From: Penaeus vannamei | Taxonomy: Eukaryota > Arthropoda > Malacostraca > Decapoda > Penaeidae | NCBI RefSeq assembly: GCF_042767895.1 | Contig: NC_091570.1 | Coordinates: 38,015,303 to 38,025,302 of the forward strand | Direction: 5' to 3' | DNA length: 10,000 bases | Shown here: positions 1 to 7,480 of the stretch, piece by piece | How the letters are laid out: every line of letters starts with the position of its first letter | How positions within the stretch are numbered: position 1 is the first letter of the stretch | Made by a program: the position numbers and the translations under genes | Notes under the pieces: model-generated | What the model saw: the letters and a program-made list of their open reading frames with translations, nothing else | Database searches by the model: none | Told to the model about the DNA's origin: nothing

Positions 1-300
1 GAAAAATATATATACATATTTTTTATCTATCTATTCATATACATTTTCATTTCATTTTCGCTTCCTTTGTATTAAATCTGTTCGTATTAAACATCTGTTA
101 GTGTGATATAAAAGGAGATAAAGAGAATGTTATGATGATGATGATGAGAGGGAATGACAGTAAAAGAAAAAAAAACGGAATAAAGAATAATGAAAAGGAT
201 AAATAACAAATGACTAACTTAAAGAATAACTAAAGACAAATTAACATAATGAACTTTGCAATCTATGGAAGCCATCGTGTACCCTAAAAAAATTCTTGCC
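1..300. other. AT-rich non-coding left flank
   Basis: This is ordinary-complexity AT-rich sequence with stops in all frames and no RNA gene that I can see. It includes a small (ATG)5 microsatellite at 132-146 and several short A-rich stretches around 160-240. No promoter or splice signal is strong enough to call. Confidence 0.6.
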
Positions 301-358
301 ACCCCCCTCTCCCCCTCCACCCCCCCCCAATCCCTCCTAACCCCCCTTCCCCTCCTCT
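301..358 (-). other. C-run tract, G-quadruplex (minus) / i-motif (plus) candidate
   Basis: C-runs lie at 302-307, 311-315, 320-328 and 341-346, separated by loops of 3, 4 and 12 bases, with a shorter CCC at 332-334. The minus strand therefore carries four G-runs of 5 or more. Folding is inferred from the pattern only. The tract could simply be a degenerate CCT-rich microsatellite. Confidence 0.45.
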
Positions 359-424
359 TGATTTGGTTAGCAGCGAAGACTCTGTAAGAGGTTTGAATTA
401 AATTATTTCCCTTTTCATCAAATT

Positions 425-429
<5 letters not shown>

Positions 430-472
<43 letters not shown>
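430..472 (+). repeat. (A)43 homopolymer
   Basis: There are 43 uninterrupted A residues, preceded by an AT-rich segment and followed directly by TGGTTCC. The run could be a mononucleotide microsatellite or the 3' tail of a retroposed element. I see no convincing target-site duplication and no recognisable SINE or LINE body upstream. A long A-run is also a place where the assembled length may be wrong. Confidence 0.9.
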
Positions 473-475
<3 letters not shown>

Positions 476-487
476 TTCCAAAGAGTC

Positions 488-501
488 ATGGCGGCCATTT
501 T
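488..501 (-). promoter_or_regulatory. YY1/Pho-like motif (ATGGCGGCCATTTTG)
   Basis: The sequence ATGGCGGCCATTTTG closely resembles the metazoan YY1/Pho consensus, whose core is GCCAT followed by T-rich bases (equivalently AAnATGGCGGC on the other strand). The match is visible directly. Binding is inferred, and a single motif occurs by chance often enough to keep confidence low. Confidence 0.3.
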
Positions 502-552
502 GTTTTCCTCACGATCGCACAGCATTTTACTCTTTGCTATCTTTTTTATTAC

Positions 553-630
553 ATTTTATTTTATTTTATTTTATCTTATTTTATTTTTATCTAATCTTAT
601 TTTATTTTATTATTATTTTTTTTTTATTAC
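553..630 (+). repeat. Degenerate (TTTTA)n pentanucleotide repeat
   Basis: Repeated TTTTA/TTTTAT units with TCTTA and TTTTTA variants run through this stretch, then pass into (TTA) and a T-run. The surrounding 502-895 is T/C-rich with little complexity. The open frame through it (from the ATG at 488) encodes only an F/I/L/Y/S-rich string, as expected from T-rich DNA. Confidence 0.8.
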
Positions 631-900
631 TCTTTACGTCTTTATCTTTTGCATCTCATTTTCTATATCTTTTTCCATATTTTCTGCATTAGTCTTCTGT
701 TTCCATACTTTTGCTATTTGCTTTTTTCCGCGTTATACCTTCCTCTTTTCTTTCTCTTTTTTTTCTCTTCTTTTTTTATCTGATCCTTCCATTTTTCCAT
801 CATTTTCCTTTTCCTATTTTCCTCCATTTTTTACCCTTCTCCTCTTACCAAGGCTCCCTGCCTCCGCTGTCATCAATACCAAGTAATATTTTCTCCATTT

Positions 901-1027
901 CTTATTATCATTCTTGTTATTATTGTCATTATTGTCATTATCATCATTATCATTATTATCTTCATTATCATTATTATTATCATTATCATTATCATCATCA
1001 TCATTATCATTACTATTATTATCATTC
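901..1027 (+). repeat. Compound (TTA/TCA) trinucleotide repeat
   Basis: An irregular mixture of ATT, ATC and GTC triplets in one register, including a short (ATC)4 at about 990-1002. On the minus strand this reads as alternating GAT and AAT triplets, giving the D/N-rich spurious translation. It looks like an old trinucleotide repeat that has accumulated transitions. Confidence 0.85.
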
Positions 1028-1155
1028 CTCATCCTCTTCCTCTTCTTCTTCTTCCTCCTTTTCCTCTTCTCCTCGCCTTCTTAGTCTTCTTCCTTTTCCT
1101 CTTCCTCCCCCTCTTCTTACTCCTTCGTCTCTTCTCCTCCTCCTCCTCCTCCTCC
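1028..1155 (+). repeat. Polypyrimidine TTC/TCC tract
   Basis: A nearly pure pyrimidine plus strand made of mixed TTC and TCC triplets, ending in a short (TCC)n at about 1135-1155. It leads into the perfect TTC array without a boundary. Confidence 0.85.
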
Positions 1156-1251
1156 TTCTTCTTCTTCTTCTTCTTCTTCTTCTTCTTCTTCTTCTTCTTC
1201 TTCTTCTTCTTCTTCTTCTTCTTCTTCTTCTTCTTCTTCTTCTTCTTCTTC
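1156..1251 (+). repeat. (TTC)32 microsatellite (GAA on the minus strand)
   Basis: Thirty-two uninterrupted TTC triplets. Long GAA·TTC tracts are known to form triplex (H-DNA) structures and to be length-unstable in other genomes. The sequence shows only the length and purity; structure is inferred from family behaviour. Confidence 0.95.
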
Positions 1252-1323
1252 TGCTTCTGCTTCTGCTTCTGCTTCTGCTTCTGCTTCTGCTTCTGCTTCT
1301 GCTTCTGCTTCTGCTTCTGCTTC
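1252..1323 (+). repeat. (TGCTTC)12 hexanucleotide array
   Basis: Twelve perfect TGCTTC units follow directly on the TTC array and keep its register. The unit differs from two TTC triplets by one T-to-G change, so the array most likely arose when a variant triplet pair was expanded as a block. Confidence 0.95.
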
Positions 1324-1588
1324 CTCCTCCTCCTCCTCCTCCTCCTCCCTCCTCCTCCTCCTCCTCCTCCTCCCCTTCCCCTTCCCCTTCCCCTTCCCCT
1401 TCCCTTCCCCTCCCCTTCTCCTTCTCCTCCCCCCTCCTCCTCCTCCTCCTCCTCCTTCTTCTTCTTCTTCTTCTTCTTCTTCTTCTTCTTCTTCCTTCTC
1501 CTCCTCCTCCTCCTCCTCCTCCTCCTCCTCCTCCTCCTCCTCCTCCTCCTCCTCCTCCTCCTCCTCCTCCTGCTCCTCCTCCTCCTCC
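1324..1588 (+). repeat. Compound (TCC)n / (TTCCCC)n / (TTC)n / (TCC)n tract
   Basis: In order: (TCC)n at 1324-1373 with one extra C, (TTCCCC) units at about 1374-1420, more (TCC), (TTC)n at 1456-1493, then about 30 (TCC) at 1498-1588 broken by one G at 1572. The plus strand is otherwise pure pyrimidine. Frame shifts between blocks explain why several reading frames stay open. Confidence 0.9.
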
Positions 1589-1808
1589 CCCCCCCTCCCC
1601 CCCTCCTCCTCCTCCTCCTCCTCCCCTCCCCTTCCCCTTCCCCTCCTCCAAGACACGCCCCTCCTCCCTCCTCCTCCCCCTCCCTCCCCCTCTTCCTTCC
1701 CCTTCTCCTCCCCTCCCCCTTCCCCTCCCCCTCCCCTTCCTCTCCCCCTCCCCTCCTCCTCCCCTCCTCCCCCTCCCCCTCCCCCTCCCTCCAAGACACG
1801 CCCCTCCC
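1589..1808 (+). repeat. C-rich polypyrimidine with a 143-bp-spaced duplication
   Basis: CCCT, TTCCCC and TCC variants throughout. The non-repetitive marker TCCAAGACACGCCCCTCC is identical at 1647-1664 and 1790-1807, so the intervening unit of about 143 bp was probably duplicated in tandem once and then reshaped by slippage. Confidence 0.75.
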
Positions 1809-1918
1809 TGCCTGCCACGGAGCCCTCGCCATCATTGCGGATGTATCCAGCAGACAATGTGAACACGCCGTATCCGATATACGAGCCATCATTAATCCAC
1901 GTGTATCCACTCCGTTCT
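1809..1918. other. Ordinary-complexity island
   Basis: About 110 bp of non-repetitive sequence between two polypyrimidine blocks. It contains GTATCC three times and the 9-mer GCCATCATT twice (1829 and 1885 region), suggesting weak internal duplication. Stops interrupt most frames and I recognise no motif or exon. Confidence 0.6.
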
Positions 1919-2088
1919 CTTGCTCTTTTTGCTGTTCTCTCTTTCTCAATTCTTCCCTCTCTGTTTCTTATTTTCTTTCTTTCTCTCTCTCCTCTTTCCT
2001 TCCTCTCTCTCTCTCTCTCTTTCTCTCTCTCTGTCTCTCTCTCTGTCTCTCTGTCTCTCTCTCTCTCTCTCTCTCGTCTCTCTCGCTG

Positions 2089-2140
<52 letters not shown>
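1919..2140 (+). repeat. TC-rich tract ending in (TC)23
   Basis: Interrupted TC repeats with TTTC and GTCTCT variants, becoming a perfect (TC)23 at 2095-2140 that runs straight into the TATC array. Confidence 0.9.
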
Positions 2141-2287
<147 letters not shown>

Positions 2288-2545
2288 TTCTCTATTTCTC
2301 TATCTCTCCTTATTCCTCTCCTAGCTCTTCCGATCTCCCCTCGTTCTCCCTCTCCTTTCTCTCCCATCCCTATTCTTTTCCCCTCCTCGCTCCCCTCCCT
2401 CCCTCCCTCTCCCTCTCCCTCCCTCTCTCCCTCCCCCTCCCCCTCTCCTTCTCTCTCTCTCTCCCCCCCACGACCTCCTTGTTTTTCCTCTTCCACCCTC
2501 TCCCCTCTTCTCCCCTCGCCCTTTGTTTCCCCTCTTCCCTCTCGC
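2288..2545 (+). repeat. Polypyrimidine region with TCCC repeats
   Basis: Mixed CT sequence with TCCC and CCCT repeats at about 2394-2450 and (CT)n near 2452-2462. A few isolated purines occur, but no coding or RNA signal is visible. Confidence 0.8.
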
Positions 2546-2620
2546 CCTTGGTTGTTGACGCGGGGATCCACAGTGAGTGATGGCGGTCATGACGGCTGGA
2601 GGTCAGCGCCGGGACGATCT
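2546..2620. other. Ordinary-complexity island
   Basis: About 75 bp of non-repetitive sequence containing GTTGACGCGGGGATCC and an ATGGCGG motif at 2580-2586. I see no gene. It separates the TCCC tract from the first minisatellite. Confidence 0.55.
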
Positions 2621-2822
2621 CCATTCCCTCCACTCCCTCGTCTTCTTCCACTCCCTCGTCCTCTTCCACTCCCTCCACTCCCTCGTCCTCTTCCACCACT
2701 CCTCCATTCCCTCGTCCTCTTCCACCACTCCCTCGTCCTTTTCCTCCACTCCCTCGTCCTCTTCCACCACTCCTCCACTCCCTCGTCCTCTTCCACCACT
2801 CCCCTCCTCCTCTTCTTCCACC
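2621..2822 (+). repeat. Minisatellite 1: variable 18-29 bp unit
   Basis: The core CCCTCGTC occurs seven times, starting at 2635, 2653, 2680, 2709, 2730, 2751 and 2780, with spacings of 18, 27, 29, 21, 21 and 29. The basic unit is close to CACTCCCTCGTCCTCTTC. Longer units contain an added CCACTCCTC-type insertion. Variation by multiples of about 3 keeps some frames open without implying coding. Confidence 0.85.
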
Positions 2823-3060
2823 TCAGCGTATTCGACTTTCTTTTGCTTCTTTCACTTTCACTCCTGCTTCCAGTCGATATTTCTCTTCTCTCTTCTTCCT
2901 CCTCCTTCTCCTTTTAATCTTCTTTCTCCTCCCTTTTCTCCTTCTCCTCCCTCCCTCCTTCTCCTCTTTCTCCCCCTTCTTCCTTTTCCTTCCCCTCCTT
3001 CCTCCTCGATAACCACCAGTTCCCCTCCACTTGCTCCTGCATCCTTCCATCTCCAGCAAC
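2823..3060 (+). repeat. Pyrimidine-rich spacer
   Basis: 2823-2880 is a weakly complex segment (TCGACTTTCTTTTGC and similar). 2881-3010 is TCC/TTC polypyrimidine. 3010-3060 is a short mixed segment that leads into minisatellite 2. No gene or RNA signal is seen. Confidence 0.65.
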
Positions 3061-3432
3061 ACCACCTCCACCCCTTCACTTCTTCCACCTCCACCTCCGC
3101 CCCTTCACTTCCTCCACCTCCACCTCCATCCCCTCACTTCCTCCACTTCCACCCCTCACTTCTCTCCACTTCCATCTCCTCGCTTCCTCCACTTCCACCT
3201 CCACCCCTTCACTGCCTCCACTTCCACTTTCTCGCTTCCTCCACCTCCACCTCCACCCCTTCACTTCCTCCACCTCCATCCCTTCACTTCCTCTACCTCC
3301 ACCTCTTCACATCCTCCACCTCCACTTCCACCCCTTCCCTTCCTCCACCTCCACCTCAACCTCCACCTCCTCGCTTCCTCCACCCCCACCTCCACCTCCA
3401 CCACCTCCACCTCCTCGCTTCCTCCATCTCCC
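3061..3432 (+). repeat. Minisatellite 2: CTTCCTCCACCTCCACCTCC family
   Basis: About 13 units anchored on TCACTTCCTCCA or the variant TCGCTTCCTCCA, each followed by a variable number of ACCTCC hexamers and usually CCCC. Unit length varies from about 23 to 42 bp because the ACCTCC count varies. The plus strand is nearly all C, T and A with almost no G. Confidence 0.85.
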
Positions 3433-3528
3433 CTCAAACCCCTTTTCCTCGTGTCATTGATGTCATTGTTGGCGACGGCTTTTGGATATTGATCCTGACT
3501 CCTGTAGCTGCAGGAGAGGTGAGGTAAA
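3433..3528. other. Ordinary-complexity island between two minisatellites
   Basis: A 96-bp island in which strand composition switches from pyrimidine-rich (left) to purine-rich (right). It contains the near-palindrome CTCCTGTAGCTGCAGGAG at 3499-3516, symmetric except for one T/G pair, next to the start of minisatellite 3. No exon is recognisable. Confidence 0.6.
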
Positions 3529-4411
3529 GGATGCTGGAGATGGGGAGAGGCACTGTGGGATGTAGGATGTAGGATGCAGGGATGCTGGAGAGGGGGAGAG
3601 GCACTGTGGGATGTAGGATGTAGGATGCAGGGATGCTGGAGAGGGGGAGAGGCACTGTGGGATGCTGGAGAGGAGGAGATGCAATGCAGGATGTAGGATG
3701 CAGGGATGCTGGAGAGGGGGAGAGGCACTGTGGGATGTAGGATGTAGGATGCAGGGATGCTGGAGAGGGGGAGAGGCACTGTGGGATGCTGGAGAGGAGG
3801 AGATGCAATGCAGGATGTAGGATGCAGGGATGCTGGAGATGGGGAGAGGCACTGTGGGATGTAGGATGTAGGATGCAGGGATGCTGGAGAGGGGGAGAGG
3901 CACTGTGGGATGCTGGAGAGGAGGAGATGCAATGCAGGATGTAGGATGCAGGGATGCTGGAGAGGGGGAGAGGCACTGTGGGATGCTGGAGAGGAGGAGA
4001 TGCAATGCAGGATGTAGGATGCAGGGATGCTGGAGAGGGGGAGAGGCACTGTGGGATGCTGGAGAGGAGGAGATGCAATGCAGGATGTAGGATGCAGGGA
4101 TACTGGAGAGGGGGAGAGGCACTGTGGGATGTAGGATGCAAGGATGCTGGAGAGGAGGAGATGCACTGCAGGATGTAGGATGCAGGGATACTGGAGAGGG
4201 GGAGAGGCACTGTGGGATGTAGGATGCTGGAGAGGAGGAGATGCACTGCAAGATGTAGGATGCAGAGATGCTGGAGAGGGGGAGGCACTGTGGGATGTAG
4301 GATGCTGGAGAGGAGATGTAATGTAGGATGTAGGATGCAGGGATGCTGGAGAGGGAGATAGGCACTGTGGGATTCTGGAGACGGGGAGAGGCATGCAGGA
4401 TGTAGGATGCA
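3529..4411 (+). repeat. Minisatellite 3: composite array with higher-order units
   Basis: Twenty-two units starting with GGATGCTGG or a variant. Type A continues GAGGGGGAGAGGCACTGTGG and type B continues AGGAGGAGATGCAATGCA. Each is followed by zero to three GGATGTA/GGATGCA heptamers. Unit starts are 3529, 3580, 3631, 3660, 3704, 3755, 3784, 3828, 3879, 3908, 3952, 3981, 4025, 4054, 4098, 4142, 4186, 4222, 4266, 4300, 4341 and 4370. The left part forms three 124-bp superunits (A51-A29-B44) at 3580-3951. The middle forms 73-bp A29-B44 superunits at 3952-4097. From 4098 the units carry substitutions and deletions. The open frames across it, on both strands, are periodic and not gene-like. Confidence 0.95.
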
Positions 4412-4645
4412 ACGGTATAATAGTATTGGCTATTCGATAGTAGGGGAAAAATGAAAAGAAAATGGAAGCAAAGTAATGGTATTACTCTCTGTGCTAACAA
4501 CCGCTGTAACGACGAGCAATATCACAAGTAAGAAAAACAAATAATCATAAACAAAATTACAGTACTGCCCAAACGACCCATGTGTAAAACCTAACACACG
4601 CATGCCAACACTCCCTCCCTCTTACGTACGTACAGAACGAGCCAT
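4412..4645. other. Ordinary-complexity AT-rich island
   Basis: About 234 bp of non-repetitive AT-rich sequence with many stops in all frames. No gene, RNA or clear regulatory motif is seen. It ends in TACGTACGTAC, which grades into the AC repeat. Confidence 0.6.
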
Positions 4646-4706
<61 letters not shown>

Positions 4707-4726
4707 AGCACGCACACGCACGCACG

Positions 4727-4757
<31 letters not shown>

Positions 4758-4822
4758 ACACACACACACACACACAGACACGCACACGCAAGCTCGCACA
4801 CGCACGCTCGCACACACACACA

Positions 4823-4882
<60 letters not shown>
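4646..4882 (+). repeat. Compound (AC)n microsatellite with internal duplication
   Basis: Three (AC)n blocks at about 4648-4697, 4730-4779 and 4810-4877, separated by CG-containing variants. The segments around GCAAGC at 4704 and 4786 are near copies 82 bp apart, the second with C-to-T changes. Alternating purine-pyrimidine (AC)n and CG-containing variants are Z-DNA-prone by established behaviour. Confidence 0.9.
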
Positions 4883-4884
4883 TA

Positions 4885-5069
<185 letters not shown>

Positions 5070-5577
5070 CCCCCCGAATGCAATGCTAACAACCTTGTCT
5101 AACCACCTCGTCACCTAGGTAGCCGAGCCCTAGTCCCTCCACCAAGGGCAAAGATCCCACGCAACCACCCGCGCGCCCATCCCAAAATTCCGACGCCCTC
5201 CTAATGGGATTCATCAGCGCCGTTATGACGACTAGCAGTCACGGTGGGCAGCGTTCATTACCGCCTGCGCTAGTAATTACGTGCCGATCATTTAGCGACG
5301 CGGGGGGAATGCCAGCAGAGGGCCGCGTTCACTTGGTTTCGAGAAGTGGCCATTGGCGTGGACGTTGAGGCCTCCCAGTGCCTTATTAACTCTACAGGAA
5401 CGGCCGTAATCATCACGGCAACATGGCGACATAAATTCTCGAGGCGCATACCGAGTGTCTTGCAATCACAAGCATATTGCAACATCCGGGAGCTCTGCCG
5501 CGGGCGGAACGGTAAGGGAACACGATAATGCAATGAGATAGATTTCTAGGGAAAGCGAGATCTAAATGGGTAAACCA
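5070..5577. other. GC-richer ordinary-complexity island
   Basis: About 500 bp of non-repetitive sequence with frequent CpG. Open frames at 5288-5533 (minus) and 5346-5528 (plus) begin at TTG and GTG, overlap each other and match no protein I know, so I do not call a gene. Possible regulatory features are the homeodomain-type palindrome GTAATTAC at 5273-5280 and CCATTGG near 5350. A donor-like GGTAAGG lies at 5511-5517, but no convincing acceptor or coding exon precedes it. Confidence 0.55.
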
Positions 5578-5860
5578 AAAGAAAGAGAAGGAAAAATGAG
5601 ATGGAGGGGAGGAGGAGGAGAAAGGGGAGAAAAGAGGAGAAAGGGGAGGAGGAGGAGAAAGAGAAAGAGAAGATAAAAAAGGAGGAGGAAGAAAAAGAAG
5701 ATAAAAAAAGAGGAGGAGGAAGGAGAAATAAGTTGAAAAAAGAGGGGAGAAGGAGGAGAAAGGGGAGGAAGGAGGAAGGAGAAAGAGAAAGAGAAGATAA
5801 AAAAAAAAAGAGGAGGAGGAGAAAGAGAAGAGCAAAAAAAAAAAAGAAATTTAGACATAA
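5578..5860 (+). repeat. Polypurine tract with an approximately 120-bp imperfect duplication
   Basis: GGA, GAAA and A-run repeats with almost no pyrimidine on the plus strand. GGAGAAAGGGGAGGA occurs at 5636-5650 and 5755-5769. The segment beginning GGAGAAAGAGAAAGAGAAG occurs at 5654 and 5778. Offsets of 119 and 124 indicate one tandem duplication with small indels. Confidence 0.85.
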
Positions 5861-6010
5861 GGAGGGCGGAGAATACTTTTGGCCGAGCCGTATCCGCCTA
5901 ATTAACATATTGGCCAGACTTCCCGCGAACATCAAGGGGAAGCCGTCATAGCGACCTGCACGACCATTAATCCGCGAACGCTCCTTGATCCGCCGGGACT
6001 TTGAATCCGG
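5861..6010. other. Ordinary-complexity island
   Basis: About 150 bp of GC-balanced sequence between two purine repeats. It contains TAATTA at 5899-5904 and ATTAATCC near 5966, which are homeodomain and Otx/Bicoid-type sequences. Binding is inference only. No gene is visible. Confidence 0.55.
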
Positions 6011-7085
6011 GGAAGGAGGGGCGAGCTGAGGAGGAGGAGGAGGAGGGAAAGGACGAGGGGAGGGAAGGAGGGGCGAGCTGAGGAGGAGGAGGGAAAGGAC
6101 GAGGGGAAGGAGGACGAGGGGAGGGAAGGAGAGGCGAGCTGAGGTGGGGAAGGGAAAGGACGAGGGGAAGGAGGGGCGACCTGAGGAGGAGGGAAGGAGG
6201 GGCGAGCTAAGGAGGACGGAAAGGACGAGGGGAAGGAAGGAGGGGCGAGCTGGAGGAGGAGGAGGAGGGAAAGGACGAGGGGAGGGAAGGAGGGGCGAGC
6301 TGAGGAGGAGGAGGAGGGAAAGGACGAGGGGAGGGAAGGAGGGACGAGCTAAGGAGGACGGAAAGGACGAGGGGAAGGAAGGAGGGGCGAGCTGAGGAGG
6401 AGGGAAAGGACGAGGGGAAGGATGAGGGAAAGGACGAGGGGAGGGAAGGAGGGGCGAGCTGAGGAGGAGGGGAGGAGGGGCGAGCTGAGGAGGAGGAGGG
6501 AAAGGACGAGGGGAGGGAAGGAGGAGCGAGCTGAGGAGGAGGAGGGGAAGGACGAGGGGAGGGAAGGAGGGGCGAGCTGAGGAGGAGGAGGGGAAGGACG
6601 AGGGGAGGGAAGGAGGGGCGAGCTGAGGAGGAGGAGGGAAAGGACGAGTGGAGGAGGGAAGGAGGGGCGAGCTTAGGAGGAGGGAAAGGACGAGGGAAGG
6701 AGGGGCGAGCTGAGGAGGAGGGAAAGGACGGCGAGGGGAAGGAGGGGCGAGCTGATGAGGAGGGAAAGGTCGAGGGGTGGGAAGGAGGGGCGAGCTGATG
6801 AGGAGGGAAAGGAAGAAGGGAAGAATAAGGGAAAGGACGAGGGGAGGGAAGGAGGGAAAGGACGAGGGGAGGGAAGGAGGGGCGAGCTGAGGAGGAGAGA
6901 AAGGACGAGGGGAAGGAAGGAGGGCGACCTGAGGAAGAGGGAAGGAGGGGCGAGCAGAGGAGGAGGAAAAGGACGAGGGGAGGAGGAAGACAGCGAGGAG
7001 AAGGAGGGGCGAGCTCAGGAGGAGGGAAAGGACGAGAGGAGGGAAGGAGGGGCGAGCTGAGGAGGAGGAGGGAAAGGACGAGAGG
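6011..7085 (+). repeat. Minisatellite 4: G-rich GCGAGCTGAGG array of about 23 units
   Basis: Unit: GGGGCGAGCTGAGG, a variable number of AGG triplets, GGAAAGGACGAGGGG, then AGGGAAGGA. GCGAGCT or a variant starts at 6021, 6073, 6134, 6176, 6202, 6245, 6295, 6344, 6387, 6454, 6480, 6526, 6572, 6618, 6667, 6705, 6747, 6790, 6882, 6924, 6950, 7009 and 7052. The commonest spacings are 42-50 bp, with three exact 46-bp steps at 6480-6618. The long minus-strand frame across it is a repeat translation rich in P, S and L. Confidence 0.95.
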
Positions 7086-7148
7086 AGAAGGACGACGACG
7101 AAGAGGTCTATACGGAGTGGTAGTACTAGGATGGTGATGGTGATGAGG
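7086..7148. other. Short mixed segment
   Basis: GAC and GAT/GGT triplets with a small island around GTCTATACGGAGTGGTAGTAC. It joins minisatellite 4 to the ATA repeat. Nothing gene-like is seen. Confidence 0.6.

Positions 7149-7197
<49 letters not shown>
7149..7197 (+). repeat. (ATA)16 microsatellite
   Basis: About sixteen ATA triplets, then an A-rich interruption and a short (ATA)3-4 near 7207-7217, followed by (GAT)n. AT-rich and uninterrupted over its core. Confidence 0.9.
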
Positions 7198-7200
<3 letters not shown>

Positions 7201-7480
7201 TAAAACAATAATAATAAACATCAATGATGATGATCAGGAGGAGGAGGAGGAGAGGAAGATGAGGGGGGAAGAAGAGGAGGAGGAGGAGAAGGAGGAGGAG
7301 GAAGAGGAAAAGAAGAGGAGGAGAAGAAAGAAGAAGAGCAGGAGATGGGTTGAGGGAAAGAAGGCGAAAGAAGAGCAAAAAGAAGAAAAGGAATAGGTGA
7401 ACGAGAAAGACGGAGACGGCGAAAGGCAAGAGGATGATAAATGGGAGGAGAAGGAGAGGGAAGCTAGCGAAGGTCACTGG
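7198..7480 (+). repeat. Polypurine GAG/AAG tract
   Basis: After a short ATA/GAT segment, 7236-7480 is GGA, GAA and AAG triplets with few pyrimidines. No internal unit longer than a few bases is clear. Confidence 0.8.

Noticed and set aside
488..886. 132-codon plus-strand frame with an ATG in a good start context
   Set aside because: Its product is a hydrophobic F/I/L/S/Y string that follows from T-rich DNA, including a TTTTA repeat. It has no domain and no conserved polar residues.
711..1862. 383-codon plus-strand frame with poly-L, poly-S and poly-P runs
   Set aside because: It translates TTC/TCC/CTT microsatellites directly, and the same DNA is open in several other frames on both strands.
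3261..4500. Overlapping minus-strand frames with ILHPTSHSASPPLQHP-type repeats that look like a repeat protein
   Set aside because: Three frames over minisatellite 3 give different versions of the same repeat because unit lengths 29, 44 and 51 shift the frame. A real repeat protein would keep one frame.
5288..5533. Overlapping open frames in the GC-richer island (5288-5533 minus, 5346-5528 plus) as a small gene or exon
   Set aside because: They start at TTG and GTG, oppose each other and match nothing known. The donor-like GGTAAGG at 5511 lacks a credible acceptor-bounded exon before it.
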